A stretch of DNA of 64,000 nt from an uncultured Roseobacter sp. (GCF_947496515.1 NZ_CANMDB010000010.1:62001-126000), one strand, 5' to 3'; positions 46,607 to 56,219 are shown, counted from the first letter of the stretch. Numbers and translations: made by a program. The notes: generated by a model not told the origin, from the letters alone.

Positions 46607-47644
46607 CTAGGTTAGGCCAGCCGGGCGCCCGGTCAAGCGCGCCCGCTGATCCTGACGGTGTTGCTCCAACGTGGTCAGAACCGAGATCAGCGCGTCACTG
46701 CGCGACCGTACCGACGTGCCGCGTGCCGCCGCATCAACGAGAAAGCCAACTTCCTCCAGCGGCTTGGCGTAAAGCACCGGAGAGCGTGGCATCACCATGC
46801 TGGCCCCGCTCAGCAGCATTGATTGGCCCAGCCAGCCGATCTTTTGCAGCTTGGTCGTGCGCGCGCGGGCGCTGATCGAATCGTAGCCCATCGCCGTAAG
46901 TTGCCCGCCGATCCCCGCATAAATGAAACGCGCCGCACAGATCCCGGGACGGCACCGCCGCGGCAGCGCGGCGACACCGGCTTCGGAGCGAATGTAGAGC
47001 CGGTTCGCCTCCATCACCAATCGTCTGACCATGGCGCGGACCGCCTTGGTGGAGCGTGGATCCGCGAGGAAGGCGTCGGGTGCTAGCCCTGCCTCCTCCA
47101 GCCAGTCGAGCGGTAGGTAGATCCGGTTTTCCAGCGCGTCCTCACCCACATCGCGGGCGATGTTGGTCAGCTGCATCGCCACGCCCAGATCACAAGCGCG
47201 CGCCAGAGCATCGGCATCGCGCACGCCCATCAGCACGCACATCATCGCCCCCACCGCCGAAGCCACACGCGCGGAATAGCAGCGCACATCGGACAGGGTG
47301 CGATAGCGTCGTGCCTCCGCATCCCAGGCCAGCCCCTCCAGCAAGGCATCGGGCAACGCGCGGGGCATCTCGAAATCATCCACGATGGCGGCAAAGGCGC
47401 GGTCGGGTGCTGCATCCTTGGGCCGCCCCGCGTAAACCGCATCCAGCCTGTCGCGCAGGCGCAACACGGCCTCGGCCTTTTCGGCCTTCAGATCAACCTC
47501 ATCGTCTGCCAGCCGGCAAAAGGCATAGAGCGCCAGTGCCGGGGACCGCACCCGCGCGGGCAACAGCCGCGAGGCCGCGTGAAATGACAGCGACCCGTGG
47601 CGGATCGCCTCTTCGCAGTGTTCAAGATCGGCCGCTGCGATCAT
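46607..47644 (-). CDS. crtB: Phytoene synthase CrtB
   Basis: A 345-residue squalene/phytoene synthase that joins two GGPP molecules. Aspartate-rich motifs are seen in FCRLADDEVDLKAE and MQLTNIARDVGEDALENRIYLP, with the ARVASAVGAMMCVLMG helix between. The real start is ATG 47642-47644 behind AAGGAG; the frame runs on upstream through crtI, which is only a shadow. It is 16 bp downstream of crtI and four bp upstream of tspO. Confidence 0.94.
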   Translation of the reverse strand: MIAAADLEHCEEAIRHGSLSFHAASRLLPARVRSPALALYAFCRLADDEVDLKAEKAEAVLRLRDRLDAVYAGRPKDAAPDRAFAAIVDDFEMPRALPDALLEGLAWDAEARRYRTLSDVRCYSARVASAVGAMMCVLMGVRDADALARACDLGVAMQLTNIARDVGEDALENRIYLPLDWLEEAGLAPDAFLADPRSTKAVRAMVRRLVMEANRLYIRSEAGVAALPRRCRPGICAARFIYAGIGGQLTAMGYDSISARARTTKLQKIGWLGQSMLLSGASMVMPRSPVLYAKPLEEVGFLVDAAARGTSVRSRSDALISVLTTLEQHRQDQRARLTGRPAGLT

Positions 47645-47660
47645 CTGGGCTCTCCTTGGG

Positions 47661-49205
47661 TCATTCGACACGCTCCGCATCCGGCACCAGGCTGGCCAAC
47701 ACCTCGGCGGTGGAAACAACGCCCGGCACGCCCGCACCCGGATGCGTGCCGGCGCCCACCAGATAGAGCCCCCGCGCCTCCTCCGAGACGTTATGCGGGC
47801 GGAACCAGGCGCTTTGCAGGATTCGCGGCTCGATGGAGAACCCCGCGCCCATCGGGCTGAGATAGCGGTCGCGGAACGTCTCGGGCGTAAAGACGACCTC
47901 TGTGCTGATCGCATCGCCCAGACCTGGCAGCAGCTGATCCTCCAGCACCTTGAGCATCTTGGCCTTGTAGCGCGGTTCTTCCTCGGCCCAGTTGACACCG
48001 TTGTCATGGCCCAAGTGCGGCACCGGACTGAGCACGTAGAAGCTGTCGTCGCCCTCAGGTGCCACCGACGGATCGGTGACGGACGGGCGGTGGACATAGA
48101 GGCTCATGTCGTCACAGAGCTTGCCCTTGATAAAGATATCCCGCAGCAACCCCTTATAGCGCGGCCCGTTCAGAATGGTGTGATGCCCCACATCCTGCCA
48201 CCGGTCGCGCGTGCCCTTCGTGCCGAAATACCAGACAAACAGGCTCATGGAATAGCGGGTGCGTTTGAGCCGCTTGGGGGTCCAACGACGCTTTTTGTGA
48301 TTGCGCAGCAGCGTGTTGTAGGTGTGGCCCGCGTCGGCGTTGGAGACGACCACATCGGCCCCCATCTCCAACCCGCTGGTCAGGCGCACGCCCGTGACAG
48401 CACCGTCGCGAACGACGATCTCGTCCACGTCCGTCTGCATCAGCAAGGTGCCACCCTGGGCCTCGATCACATCTGCCATCGCGCGCGCCATCCCCGCCAG
48501 CCCGCCCATGGCGTAATGCACGCCGAATTCCTTCTCCAGATAGGCGACGAGGATGTACATCGACGTCACATGCAGCGGATCGCCGCCGATAAAGAGCGGA
48601 TGAAAGCTGAGCGCCATGCGCAACCGTTCGTCCTTGACCCGCCGCGCGGCATGGGCATAGACCGACCGGTCCGCACGCAGCCAGGCAAAGGTCGGCAGCA
48701 CCTTGATCAACTCCCATAGCTGGTGCATCGAACGGCGGCCCAGATCCTCGAACCCGAACCAGTAGCGCTCGGCACTGTCCTGCAGAAACCGGTCAAAGCC
48801 GGGCACGTCACGGGGGCTCAGCTTGGCGACCTCAGCGCGCAGCTTGCCAGTGTCCTGCTGTGCGACGAACTTGGTGCCATCGGGCCAGCGGATCTCGTAG
48901 AACGGATCGAGCGCCTTGAGCGTCACATCCGTGTCGAAATCCCGCCCGCAATCGGCCCAGAGCTTGCGGTAAAGCTGTGGCACGGTGACGATGGTAGGGC
49001 CAAGATCAAAGCGGTGGCCGTCCTGCCAGATGGCTGAGCCACGCCCGCCCGGCACATCGAGCCGGTCAATCACCGTCACGCGGTAGCCCTTGGCCCCCAG
49101 CCGCATCGCGGCCGCCAGCCCGCCCAGCCCCGCGCCCACGACAATGGCCCGGTTGCGCCGGCTTTCCCTGGAATCGGTGGAGTGAATGCTGTCGAAGCGT
49201 GTCAT
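47661..49205 (-). CDS. crtI: Phytoene desaturase CrtI
   Basis: A 514-residue FAD-dependent desaturase that converts phytoene to neurosporene (or lycopene). It has AIVVGAGLGGLAAAMRLGAKG, IDRLDVPGGRGSAIWQ, FDLGPTIVTVPQLYRKLWADCGRD and the C-terminal GLYLVGAGTHPGAGVPGVVSTAEV. Closeness to crtB and crtA marks it as CrtI rather than CrtD. ATG 49203-49205 is preferred to the GTG two codons before; the ribosome site is weak. Divergent from crtA with two PpsR sites between. Confidence 0.94.
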   Translation of the reverse strand: MTRFDSIHSTDSRESRRNRAIVVGAGLGGLAAAMRLGAKGYRVTVIDRLDVPGGRGSAIWQDGHRFDLGPTIVTVPQLYRKLWADCGRDFDTDVTLKALDPFYEIRWPDGTKFVAQQDTGKLRAEVAKLSPRDVPGFDRFLQDSAERYWFGFEDLGRRSMHQLWELIKVLPTFAWLRADRSVYAHAARRVKDERLRMALSFHPLFIGGDPLHVTSMYILVAYLEKEFGVHYAMGGLAGMARAMADVIEAQGGTLLMQTDVDEIVVRDGAVTGVRLTSGLEMGADVVVSNADAGHTYNTLLRNHKKRRWTPKRLKRTRYSMSLFVWYFGTKGTRDRWQDVGHHTILNGPRYKGLLRDIFIKGKLCDDMSLYVHRPSVTDPSVAPEGDDSFYVLSPVPHLGHDNGVNWAEEEPRYKAKMLKVLEDQLLPGLGDAISTEVVFTPETFRDRYLSPMGAGFSIEPRILQSAWFRPHNVSEEARGLYLVGAGTHPGAGVPGVVSTAEVLASLVPDAERVE

Positions 49206-49224
49206 GATCACTTAACAGTAGTAG

Positions 49225-49242
49225 TGTCTATCTTAGTTGACA
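49225..49242. promoter_or_regulatory. PpsR/CrtJ site 1 between crtI and crtA
   Basis: Perfect TGT-N12-ACA, 20 bp from the crtI start codon, so mainly suited to repress crtI. Confidence 0.75.
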
Positions 49243-49271
49243 ATTGTGTTCTTTCAATTCGCTGCGCCGCA

Positions 49272-49289
49272 TGTCAAACTTGGTTGACA
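49272..49289. promoter_or_regulatory. PpsR/CrtJ site 2 between crtI and crtA
   Basis: Perfect TGT-N12-ACA, 23 bp before the crtA start codon. The two sites are 29 bases apart, unlike the short tandem spacing at bchC and crtE. Confidence 0.75.
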
Positions 49290-49311
49290 GTTTGAACCGA
49301 CACAGCGCGCA

Positions 49312-50028
49312 ATGACCCCCAACCCGATCGTGACCTTGAGCTTTTTTCGCTTCTCCGGGCCAGGTGCGCGGATGTGGGCCTTTGCGATGATGGGGCTTGC
49401 GCGCGGGGCGATTGCCCGGGTGCCTGACATCGGCTTCTGGAAGCTTTGCGGATCGGGCACGGGCGAAGGCTTCACCCCCCTGCCCAACACCTCCGTTTAC
49501 GCGATACTTGCAAGCTGGCCCGATGAGGCGACCGCCCGCGCGAGGACAGGCACATCCGCACCCTTTGCGCGCTACCGGCAGCGCGCAGCGGAGGACTGGA
49601 CCGTCTTTCTCAACACCACCTCTGCGCGCGGCGCATGGTCGGGCCGCAGCCCGTTTCACGCAAATCCAGGGCCACAGCGCGGCCCGCTCGCAGCGCTCAC
49701 CCGTGCCACGGTCAAACCCCGCGTGGCGCTGCGGTTCTGGCGGCGCGTGCCCGACATCAGCCGCATGATCGGGGCAGACCGCAACGTCGCTTTCAAGATC
49801 GGCATCGGCGAAGTGCCGCTGCTGCACCAGATCACATTCTCCATCTGGCCCGACGCGGGCGCCATGGCCGGGTTTGCCCGCACCAATGGCCCCCATGCCG
49901 CCGCGATCCGCGCCGTGCGCGACGGCAACTGGTTTTCCGAGGAACTCTACGCGCGCTTTGCCATCCTCGGCGACAGCGGCACCTGGGGCGGCGTCAGCCC
50001 GCTCGCCAAACTGGACGTCCCTTCATGA
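49312..50028 (+). CDS. crtA: Spheroidene monooxygenase CrtA
   Basis: A 238-residue heme-type carotenoid ketolase that adds the 2-oxo group, turning spheroidene into spheroidenone under oxygen. Conserved parts: TLSFFRFSGPGARMWAFAMMG, WKLCGSGTGEGFTPLPN, NVAFKIGIGEVPLLHQITFSIWPDAGAM and NWFSEELYARFAI. ATG 49312 is the first possible start. Its stop overlaps the bchI ATG, so the ketolase and Mg-chelatase genes form one rightward operon. Confidence 0.93.
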   Translation: MTPNPIVTLSFFRFSGPGARMWAFAMMGLARGAIARVPDIGFWKLCGSGTGEGFTPLPNTSVYAILASWPDEATARARTGTSAPFARYRQRAAEDWTVFLNTTSARGAWSGRSPFHANPGPQRGPLAALTRATVKPRVALRFWRRVPDISRMIGADRNVAFKIGIGEVPLLHQITFSIWPDAGAMAGFARTNGPHAAAIRAVRDGNWFSEELYARFAILGDSGTWGGVSPLAKLDVPS

Positions 50029-51029
50029 ATACAGCCTACCCTTTCTCTGCCATTGTCGGTCAAGCCGCCATGAAACAGGCCATGATCCTCACGGCGGTGG
50101 ACCCGGGTATCGGCGGTGTGCTCGTCTTCGGCGACCGTGGCACCGGAAAGTCGACGGCAGTGCGCGCGCTGGCAGCCCTGCTGCCCCCCATCCGCGCCGT
50201 GGAAAGCTGCCCCGTCAATGCGCCCAAGACCGCGGACTGCCCCGAATGGGCAGAGCTTGGCTCGCGCAAGATCGTCACGCGCCCCACGCCGGTCATTGAT
50301 CTGCCGCTGGGTGCCACCGAAGACCGCGTCGTTGGCGCGCTTGACATCGAACGGGCCCTGACCCGCGGCGAGAAAGCCTTCGAGCCCGGGCTGCTGGCCC
50401 GCGCCAACCGCGGATATCTCTACATTGACGAGGTCAACCTGCTGGAGGACCACATCGTTGATCTGCTGCTCGACGTGGCACAGTCGGGTGAAAACGTGGT
50501 GGAACGGGAGGGGCTGTCCATTCGCCATGCGGCGCGCTTCGTGCTCGTCGGCTCCGGCAACCCCGAGGAAGGCGAGCTGCGCCCGCAACTTCTGGACCGT
50601 TTCGGGCTGTCGGTGGAGGTTCGGTCCCCGTCGGAGGTAGCCGAGCGGGTCGAAGTAATCAAGCGCCGCGACGCCTTCGAGAGCGATCACGATACCTTTA
50701 TGGAGCACTACAGCGCCGAGGACGCCACGATCCGAGAGCGGATCCTCAAGGCGCGCAAGCGGCTGGCCAAGATCAGGACGCCCGACGACCTGTTGGAGGA
50801 TTGCGCCGCACTTTGCATTGCGTTGGGGTCTGACGGGCTCCGCGGGGAGTTGACGCTTTTGCGGACTGCCCGCGCCCTGGCTGCCTATGACGGCAAGCGG
50901 GTTCTGACCCGCGATCATCTGCGCGCGATTGCGCCCTCGGCGCTGTCGCACCGGCTGCGCCGCGATCCGCTGGACGAGGCAGGCTCCGGCACGCGGGTCA
51001 TGCGCGTGGTCGCGGAAGTTCTGGGATGA
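50025..51029 (+). CDS. bchI: Magnesium chelatase ATPase subunit I
   Basis: A 334-residue AAA+ ATPase, part of the BchHID complex that inserts Mg into protoporphyrin IX. Walker A is GDRGTGKSTAVRALAALLP, Walker B LYIDEVNLLEDH, and sensor/arginine-finger regions follow (FVLVGSGNPEEGELRPQLLDRFGL). ATG 50025 overlaps the crtA stop; the stop overlaps bchD (ATGA). The upstream continuation of the frame is a crtA shadow. Confidence 0.95.
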   Translation: MNTAYPFSAIVGQAAMKQAMILTAVDPGIGGVLVFGDRGTGKSTAVRALAALLPPIRAVESCPVNAPKTADCPEWAELGSRKIVTRPTPVIDLPLGATEDRVVGALDIERALTRGEKAFEPGLLARANRGYLYIDEVNLLEDHIVDLLLDVAQSGENVVEREGLSIRHAARFVLVGSGNPEEGELRPQLLDRFGLSVEVRSPSEVAERVEVIKRRDAFESDHDTFMEHYSAEDATIRERILKARKRLAKIRTPDDLLEDCAALCIALGSDGLRGELTLLRTARALAAYDGKRVLTRDHLRAIAPSALSHRLRRDPLDEAGSGTRVMRVVAEVLG

Positions 51030-52672
51030 GCGCCGCGCCCGACAGCTGGGCGCGCGCCGCAATGGGCCTGAGGCTTCTGCGGGCGGCGCCCGGCTATCTG
51101 GGCGGTGCGGTGATCCGAATGCGCGCGAGCCCTTTGCGGGACCGTGTCACGGACACGCTGCGCCCGCTGGAGGCCCGGCGGATCTTTCCGGGGATCGACG
51201 ACACACAGCTTTTTGGTGGCCTGGATCTGTCGGGCACGCTGGCCTCGGGTCAGGTCATGAAGACTGCGGGCCTCTTTGACGCACCGGCCATAGCCGTGCT
51301 GGTGATGGCGGAACGGTGCGGCCCGGATCTGGCGGCCCGCATCGCGCAGCAACTGGATCGCGGCATGGGTCACGCGGTGATTGCTCTGGACGAGGGCGCG
51401 GAGGCGGATGAGATCACGCCCGCGGCTCTGCGCGACCGGCTGCCGCTGTGGATCGCGCCCGAAGGCCGGATGCCCACAGGGTGGACCGTGCCCGAGGGCG
51501 ATCTGCATACCGATCCGGCCCGCATAGCTGCGACGCTTGGCGATGCCGATACGCTGACACAGCTGGCCGCCGCCTTTGGTATTCACAGCCTGCGCGCGCC
51601 CCTGCTGGCGCTGCGCACGGCGCGGGTGAACGCGGCCCTCGCAGGCCGCAGTGCGATCACGGCAGAAGATCTCGAAACAGCCGCATCACTCGTCTACCCG
51701 CAACGCGCCACACAGGTGCCCGAGGCGGCGGAGCAGGAGAGCCAGCCTCCGGAGCCACCCGAAACGCAGGAAGACGCAGGCTCCGGCAAGGGCGACAGGC
51801 TCCCCGACGGCGACATGCTGGTGGACGCGGTCCGCGCCCTGTTGCCGCCCGATCTGCTCGCCGGGTTGGCCTCCGCCAGCAGCGCCCGCGGCGGCAGCGG
51901 TTCGGGGGCCGGCAGCAGCCGCAAGGGGAACCGGCGCGGGCGACCGCTGCCGTCACGCCCCGGGCGGCTCGACGGACGCGCGCGGATCGATCTGGTGGCG
52001 ACCCTGCACGCGGCGGCACCCTGGCAACCGTTGCGGCGACGCGCGCAACCAAAGGCGCAGGGCCTGCTGATCCGGCCCTCCGACATCCGGCTGAAGCGTT
52101 ACGAGGAACGATCGGACCGGTTGTTGATCTTTGCGGTGGATGCGTCAGGTTCGGCTGCGGTAGCGCGGCTGAATGAGGCCAAGGGGGCCGTGGCGTTGAT
52201 GTTGGCGGAGGCCTACGCCGCGCGCGATCACGTGGCGCTGATCAGCTTTCGGGGCACGCAGGCGGAGCTGCTCTTGCCGCCGACCCGGTCGCTGGTCCAG
52301 ACCAAGCGGCGGCTGGAAAGCCTGCCCGGCGGCGGCGGCACGCCGCTGGCGCACGGCCTGCGGGAGGCGGCGGCGCTGGCCGTGCAGGCCCGCGGCAAAG
52401 GGTTGACGCCGACGCTGCTGGTGCTGACCGACGGTCGTGCGAACATCGCGCTGGATGGCACGACGGACCGCGCCCGGGCTGCCAGCGATGCCGAAGACAT
52501 GGCCCGCGTGATCCGTGCTCAGGGTGTCGAGACACTGGTCATTGACGTCTCGCAGCGCCCGCAACCGGGGTTGAGCCGACTGGCACAGCGTTTCGATGGC
52601 GGCTACCTCGCCCTGCCCCGCGCCGACGCGCGCAAAATCACCGGTGCGGTCAGCGCCGCGCTGGACGGGTAG
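51026..52672 (+). CDS. bchD: Magnesium chelatase subunit D
   Basis: A 548-residue subunit that bridges BchI and BchH. It has a degenerate AAA+ N-terminal domain (1-230), an acidic/proline-rich linker (about 235-300, QESQPPEPPETQED), and a C-terminal von Willebrand A domain with the MIDAS motif FAVDASGSAAVA and later LTDGRAN. ATG overlaps the bchI stop. bchO follows after six bases. Confidence 0.94.
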   Translation: MSAAPDSWARAAMGLRLLRAAPGYLGGAVIRMRASPLRDRVTDTLRPLEARRIFPGIDDTQLFGGLDLSGTLASGQVMKTAGLFDAPAIAVLVMAERCGPDLAARIAQQLDRGMGHAVIALDEGAEADEITPAALRDRLPLWIAPEGRMPTGWTVPEGDLHTDPARIAATLGDADTLTQLAAAFGIHSLRAPLLALRTARVNAALAGRSAITAEDLETAASLVYPQRATQVPEAAEQESQPPEPPETQEDAGSGKGDRLPDGDMLVDAVRALLPPDLLAGLASASSARGGSGSGAGSSRKGNRRGRPLPSRPGRLDGRARIDLVATLHAAAPWQPLRRRAQPKAQGLLIRPSDIRLKRYEERSDRLLIFAVDASGSAAVARLNEAKGAVALMLAEAYAARDHVALISFRGTQAELLLPPTRSLVQTKRRLESLPGGGGTPLAHGLREAAALAVQARGKGLTPTLLVLTDGRANIALDGTTDRARAASDAEDMARVIRAQGVETLVIDVSQRPQPGLSRLAQRFDGGYLALPRADARKITGAVSAALDG

Positions 52673-52678
52673 CGCGGG

Positions 52679-53569
52679 ATGCGCTGGCCGCCCCCGTCCG
52701 ACTGGCCAAACGTCAGCCTATCGCGGCAGATCCATGCGCCGCCGCACCGATGGCACGTGCAGGAAACCGGCGCGGGGCCCTGCCTGCTCATGCTGCATGG
52801 GGCAGGTGGCAGCGTTCACTCCTTTCGGGACATGCTGGGTGCACTGGCGGCGCACTACCGCGTCATTGCCATCGACCTGCCGGGACAGGGATTTACCCGG
52901 CTGGGTGCGCGGCATCGCTGCGGTCTGGATCCGATGGCCCAGGATATCGAGAAGCTATGCCAGCAGGAAGGCTGGCAGCCGCGGGCGATTATCGGGCATT
53001 CGGCGGGAAGCGCCCTCGCGCTGAAGCTGTCGCAGACCCTGCGCACGGCTGAGGGAGAGGTGCCGCAGGTGGTGGGCATCAACCCGGCCCTCGATACCTT
53101 TGACGGGATTGCGGGGGTGCTCTTTCCCGCCATTGCCAAGATGCTCGCCGCGATCCCCTTCAGCGCCAGTGTCTTTTCCGCCACCTCCGCCACGCCGAGC
53201 CGGATCGAGACGCTGCTGCGTGGGACAGGATCAGTTTTGGATGCAGGCGGCCGGGCGCTCTACCAGCGGCTGGTCGCGGACCGGGACCACGTGGACGGCA
53301 CGCTCTTGATGATGTCTCAATGGTCGTTGGACGCGTTGGTGCGCAGCTTGCCTGCGCTGGAAACACGCACACTTTTCATCATTGGCTTGCGGGACGGCGC
53401 CGTGCCGCCACGGGTGGCGCGTGATGCGGCGTCGCGGATGGCAGATGCCCGTGTGATCGAGTTCCCCGACCACGGCCATCTGGTCCATGAGGAGGTCGCG
53501 GACGATATCGCGCGGCACGTCTCAGCGTTTCTGGGCGACCGGTCCAGCGAGGGTACCCAGCCTCGATAA
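52679..53569 (+). CDS. bchO: Mg-chelatase-associated alpha/beta hydrolase BchO
   Basis: A 296-residue alpha/beta hydrolase encoded with bchID in phototrophs. The oxyanion region is LLMLHGAGGSVHSF, the nucleophile elbow GHSAGSAL, and the catalytic His is near the end in FPDHGHLVHEEV. Its role in Mg-chelation is proposed from gene linkage; the substrate is not known. ATG 52679 is close behind bchD. It ends the crtA-bchIDO operon, facing cycA over a bidirectional terminator. Confidence 0.9.
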   Translation: MRWPPPSDWPNVSLSRQIHAPPHRWHVQETGAGPCLLMLHGAGGSVHSFRDMLGALAAHYRVIAIDLPGQGFTRLGARHRCGLDPMAQDIEKLCQQEGWQPRAIIGHSAGSALALKLSQTLRTAEGEVPQVVGINPALDTFDGIAGVLFPAIAKMLAAIPFSASVFSATSATPSRIETLLRGTGSVLDAGGRALYQRLVADRDHVDGTLLMMSQWSLDALVRSLPALETRTLFIIGLRDGAVPPRVARDAASRMADARVIEFPDHGHLVHEEVADDIARHVSAFLGDRSSEGTQPR

Positions 53570-53629
53570 GGGCGATGTGCGCCTCGTCACCCCTCCAAAA
53601 ATGTCGCTGTCATGTGTTCAAAACAGAAG

Positions 53630-53653
53630 CGCCACCCGCACGAACGGGTGGCG
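53630..53653. terminator. Hairpin terminator between bchO and cycA
   Basis: CGCCACCCG and CGGGTGGCG form a perfect nine-bp stem. On the minus strand it is followed by CTTCTGTTTT, suited to end cycA transcripts. Confidence 0.75.
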
Positions 53654-53674
53654 GCTTGACGCTCGTACCGGTGC

Positions 53675-54100
53675 TTAGCTCTGCGGCCCGACCGAAGCCA
53701 GATACGCGGCAACGTCCGCGCTGCCCTTACGGAGCTTGTAGGCCATACGGGATTTCGCCCCGTTGTCATCCAGATACTCCCGCAGGAACGCACGGGGATC
53801 TTCGACGTAGCTGGCGAGGTTCGCCTCGTCCCAGACCAAACCGGCCTCACCTGCCGCGACCAGATCATCGCCGTAGCGGAAATCCGCGACACCCGCCTGA
53901 CGACCGATGACCCCGTAAAGATTGGGGCCGGTGCGGCCACCCTTCACGATTTCAGTGCCGTCATCGGCAACGATCATATGGCAGGATTTACACTGGTTGA
54001 AGGTTTTCTCTCCGGCTGCCGCATCCCCGGTGGAATGGCCATCCGCAAAGGCAGGGGCGGCCATGCCGACCATCATCAAGGTAGCAAGGATATGTTTCAT
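53675..54100 (-). CDS. cycA: Soluble cytochrome c2-type protein
   Basis: A 141-residue periplasmic cytochrome c with a signal peptide (cleaved after AFA, about residue 19). The heme site is CKSCH and the axial Met lies in GAKSRMAYKL. The size and RTGPNLYGVIGRQAG motif fit cytochrome c2/c551 proteins of Roseobacter, which carry electrons from the bc1 complex to PufC. ATG 54098-54100 follows AGGAGA; the upstream 20 codons are not needed. It is the last gene of the leftward puh-hemA run, 72 bp behind hemA. Confidence 0.88.
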   Translation of the reverse strand: MKHILATLMMVGMAAPAFADGHSTGDAAAGEKTFNQCKSCHMIVADDGTEIVKGGRTGPNLYGVIGRQAGVADFRYGDDLVAAGEAGLVWDEANLASYVEDPRAFLREYLDDNGAKSRMAYKLRKGSADVAAYLASVGPQS

Positions 54101-54172
54101 GTTCGTCTCCTGGTTACTGTCCGTAAAAGGTAGCGGGCAGCCGCCAGAGTCAACCGGCACAATGTCGCGTGA

Positions 54173-55387
54173 TCACGCCACAGCGTGGGATATCGCGCAT
54201 TGTTTCCACAGCTCTTTGAGCGCCAGCACCAGATGTTCGATATCGTCGGTGCTGTGCAGCGGTGACGGCGTGAACCGCAGCCGTTCCGTCCCCTTCGGAA
54301 CGGTGGGGTAGTTGATGGGTTGGACGTAGATCCCGTACTGCTGCATCAGATAATCCGCGATCATCCGGCATTTGACCGGATCCTTGATCATCACCGGGAT
54401 GATGTGACTGGGATTGTCCAGATGCGGGATCCCCTCCTGATCGAGACGTTTGCGCAGATAGGCCACGCGCTCCCGCTGCAGCTTGCGCTCCTGATCGGAC
54501 TGCTTGAGATGCCGGATGGAGGTCTGCGCCGCAGCCGCGACCGCAGGCGGCAGGGCGGTGGTAAAGATGAAACCAGAGGCAAACGACCGGATGAAATCGC
54601 ACAACGCTTCCGAACCGGTGATATAGCCGCCCACGACACCATAGGCCTTGCCCAAAGTCCCCTCGATCAGCGTGATCCGGTCGGCCAGACCTTCTTGTTC
54701 GGAGATGCCGCCACCCCGTGGCCCGTAAAGACCAACTGCGTGCACTTCATCCAGATAGGTCATGGCACCGTGTTTTTCGGCGACCTCGACAATCTCCGCC
54801 ATGGGGCAGATGTCGCCGTCCATGGAATAGACACTCTCGAACGCCACGATCTTGGGCGCGTTGGCGGGCAGCGCGCTCAGCTTGCGGTCGAGATCCTCTG
54901 GATCGTTGTGCTTCCACAATACCTTGTTGGCGCGGGAATGGCGGATGCCCTCGATCATGCTGGCGTGGTTCAGCTCATCGGACAGGATCACGCAATCGGG
55001 GATCCGCGCACCCAGGGTGCTGAGCGCCGCCCAGTTCGACACGTAGCCGGAGGTAAAGAGCAGCGCCTGCTCCTTGCCGTGCAGATCGGCGAGCTCCGCC
55101 TCCAGCAGCTTGTGATTGTGGTTCGTGCCCGAGATGTTGCGCGTACCGCCCGCACCCGCGCCGCAGCTGTCGATCGTGTCCTTCATGGCACGGGTCACCG
55201 ACGGGTGCTGACCCATCCCGAGATAGTCGTTGGAACACCAGACCGTGACCTGATCGGGGCTGTCCTCATCGTGGCATTTCGCGGTCGGAAAAGACCCCGC
55301 CTGCCGTTCCAGTTCCGCGAAGATACGGTAGTTGCCATCGTCTTTGAGCGCATCGAGTTGCGTCTGGAACAGTGCATCAAAATCCAT
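54173..55387 (-). CDS. hemA: 5-aminolevulinate synthase
   Basis: A 404-residue PLP enzyme that condenses glycine and succinyl-CoA (C4 pathway), the entry to heme and bacteriochlorophyll. Motifs: [47 protein letters not shown] and the PLP Lys247 in [16 protein letters not shown] 55385-55387 follows AAGGGGGG and overlaps the end of puhE. The 11-bp tandem array (55411-55466) lies directly upstream. Confidence 0.95.
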   Translation of the reverse strand: MDFDALFQTQLDALKDDGNYRIFAELERQAGSFPTAKCHDEDSPDQVTVWCSNDYLGMGQHPSVTRAMKDTIDSCGAGAGGTRNISGTNHNHKLLEAELADLHGKEQALLFTSGYVSNWAALSTLGARIPDCVILSDELNHASMIEGIRHSRANKVLWKHNDPEDLDRKLSALPANAPKIVAFESVYSMDGDICPMAEIVEVAEKHGAMTYLDEVHAVGLYGPRGGGISEQEGLADRITLIEGTLGKAYGVVGGYITGSEALCDFIRSFASGFIFTTALPPAVAAAAQTSIRHLKQSDQERKLQRERVAYLRKRLDQEGIPHLDNPSHIIPVMIKDPVKCRMIADYLMQQYGIYVQPINYPTVPKGTERLRFTPSPLHSTDDIEHLVLALKELWKQCAISHAVA

Positions 55388-56219
55388 GATGTCCCCCCTT
55401 TATTTTAGCTGTCGGTATTGCGTCGGTATTGGGTCGGTGTTTTGTCGGTGCATCGGTCGGTATCATCCACCGCCAGAGGCGTTCGTCCGGGACCTTCAGC
55501 ACCATCATCCAGTGCTCGAAAAGCGCCAGCGCCGTGATCGCAGTGAGCAGGCTGAAGCCCGCCACATCGCCCGGCTCGGATGCCGCGTAGAGCCGCTCCA
55601 GCCAGCAGGCCACGGCAAAGCTCAGCGCGGTGATCGACACCGGAAAAAGCCAGTTGAGCGGGCGGTGACGGAAGTGGCTGGGCAGATGCGCCAATGCGTT
55701 GGGCAGAAAATCAATGTTGATCTTGGGCACGCCGAAAAAGAGGTTCAACTTCGCCGACAGGCGCGCAAAGAACAAGACCGCAAAGGTCCAGGTGGCGAAA
55801 CTATTGGTGGCCGCCAGATGCCAGTCGATCAGGAACATCGCGATCAGCACCGCCACCAGCAACATCTCGTGGTAGGCGAGCGTGCCCCAGGCGCGGATGA
55901 ACCGCTCCCATTCCGGCACGTCGCTCGGCAGCGCATGATCGTTGGGCCCGGTGATCACCCCGGTGAGAAAGGCAAGCTCGATCCAGCCCCAGATCGCCAG
56001 GGCTGCCAGAAAGCCCGCGTACGCACCAAAAACCGACGCGTCGTGCAGTGAAGCCCAGACGCCGCCGAACCCGAGCGCGAGAACCGGCAGACCCCAGAGC
56101 ACGGCCCGCCTGCGGGCGGCCATGCCTGCCCGGTCCGCGGATTTCACCACCCAGAGGATCGCACCGGTGGAAAACCACCAGACGAACAAGGCAAAGAGGG
56201 CCGGGATCCAGAAGCTCAC
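55377..56219 (-). CDS. puhE: PuhE, photosynthetic complex membrane protein (DUF3623)
   Basis: A 280-residue protein with about seven membrane helices, starting [21 protein letters not shown] and containing [34 protein letters not shown], the DUF3623/PuhE hallmark. PuhE affects bacteriochlorophyll production and complex assembly in Rhodobacter. GTG 56217-56219 was chosen (GGAGG ten bases upstream). The last 25 residues ([18 protein letters not shown]...) are encoded by the 11-bp repeat array and are probably not part of the conserved protein. Confidence 0.88.
   Translation of the reverse strand: MSFWIPALFALFVWWFSTGAILWVVKSADRAGMAARRRAVLWGLPVLALGFGGVWASLHDASVFGAYAGFLAALAIWGWIELAFLTGVITGPNDHALPSDVPEWERFIRAWGTLAYHEMLLVAVLIAMFLIDWHLAATNSFATWTFAVLFFARLSAKLNLFFGVPKINIDFLPNALAHLPSHFRHRPLNWLFPVSITALSFAVACWLERLYAASEPGDVAGFSLLTAITALALFEHWMMVLKVPDERLWRWMIPTDAPTKHRPNTDAIPTAKIKGGHHGF
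55411..55466 (+). repeat. Five-unit 11-bp tandem array, copy 2
   Basis: Read on the plus strand, units with consensus GTCGGTATNNN start at 55411, 55422, 55433, 55444 and 55456, spacing 11, 11, 11, 12, 11. The array lies in the 3' end of puhE and 24-79 bp upstream of the hemA start codon. Copy 1 is at 22284-22339 in the opposite orientation. Confidence 0.85.

Noticed and set aside
46607-48097. crtB frame running 150 codons upstream into crtI, possible fusion
   Set aside because: The extra part is out of frame with CrtI and has no homology. The ATG at 47642-47644 has a good ribosome site and gives a normal phytoene synthase length.
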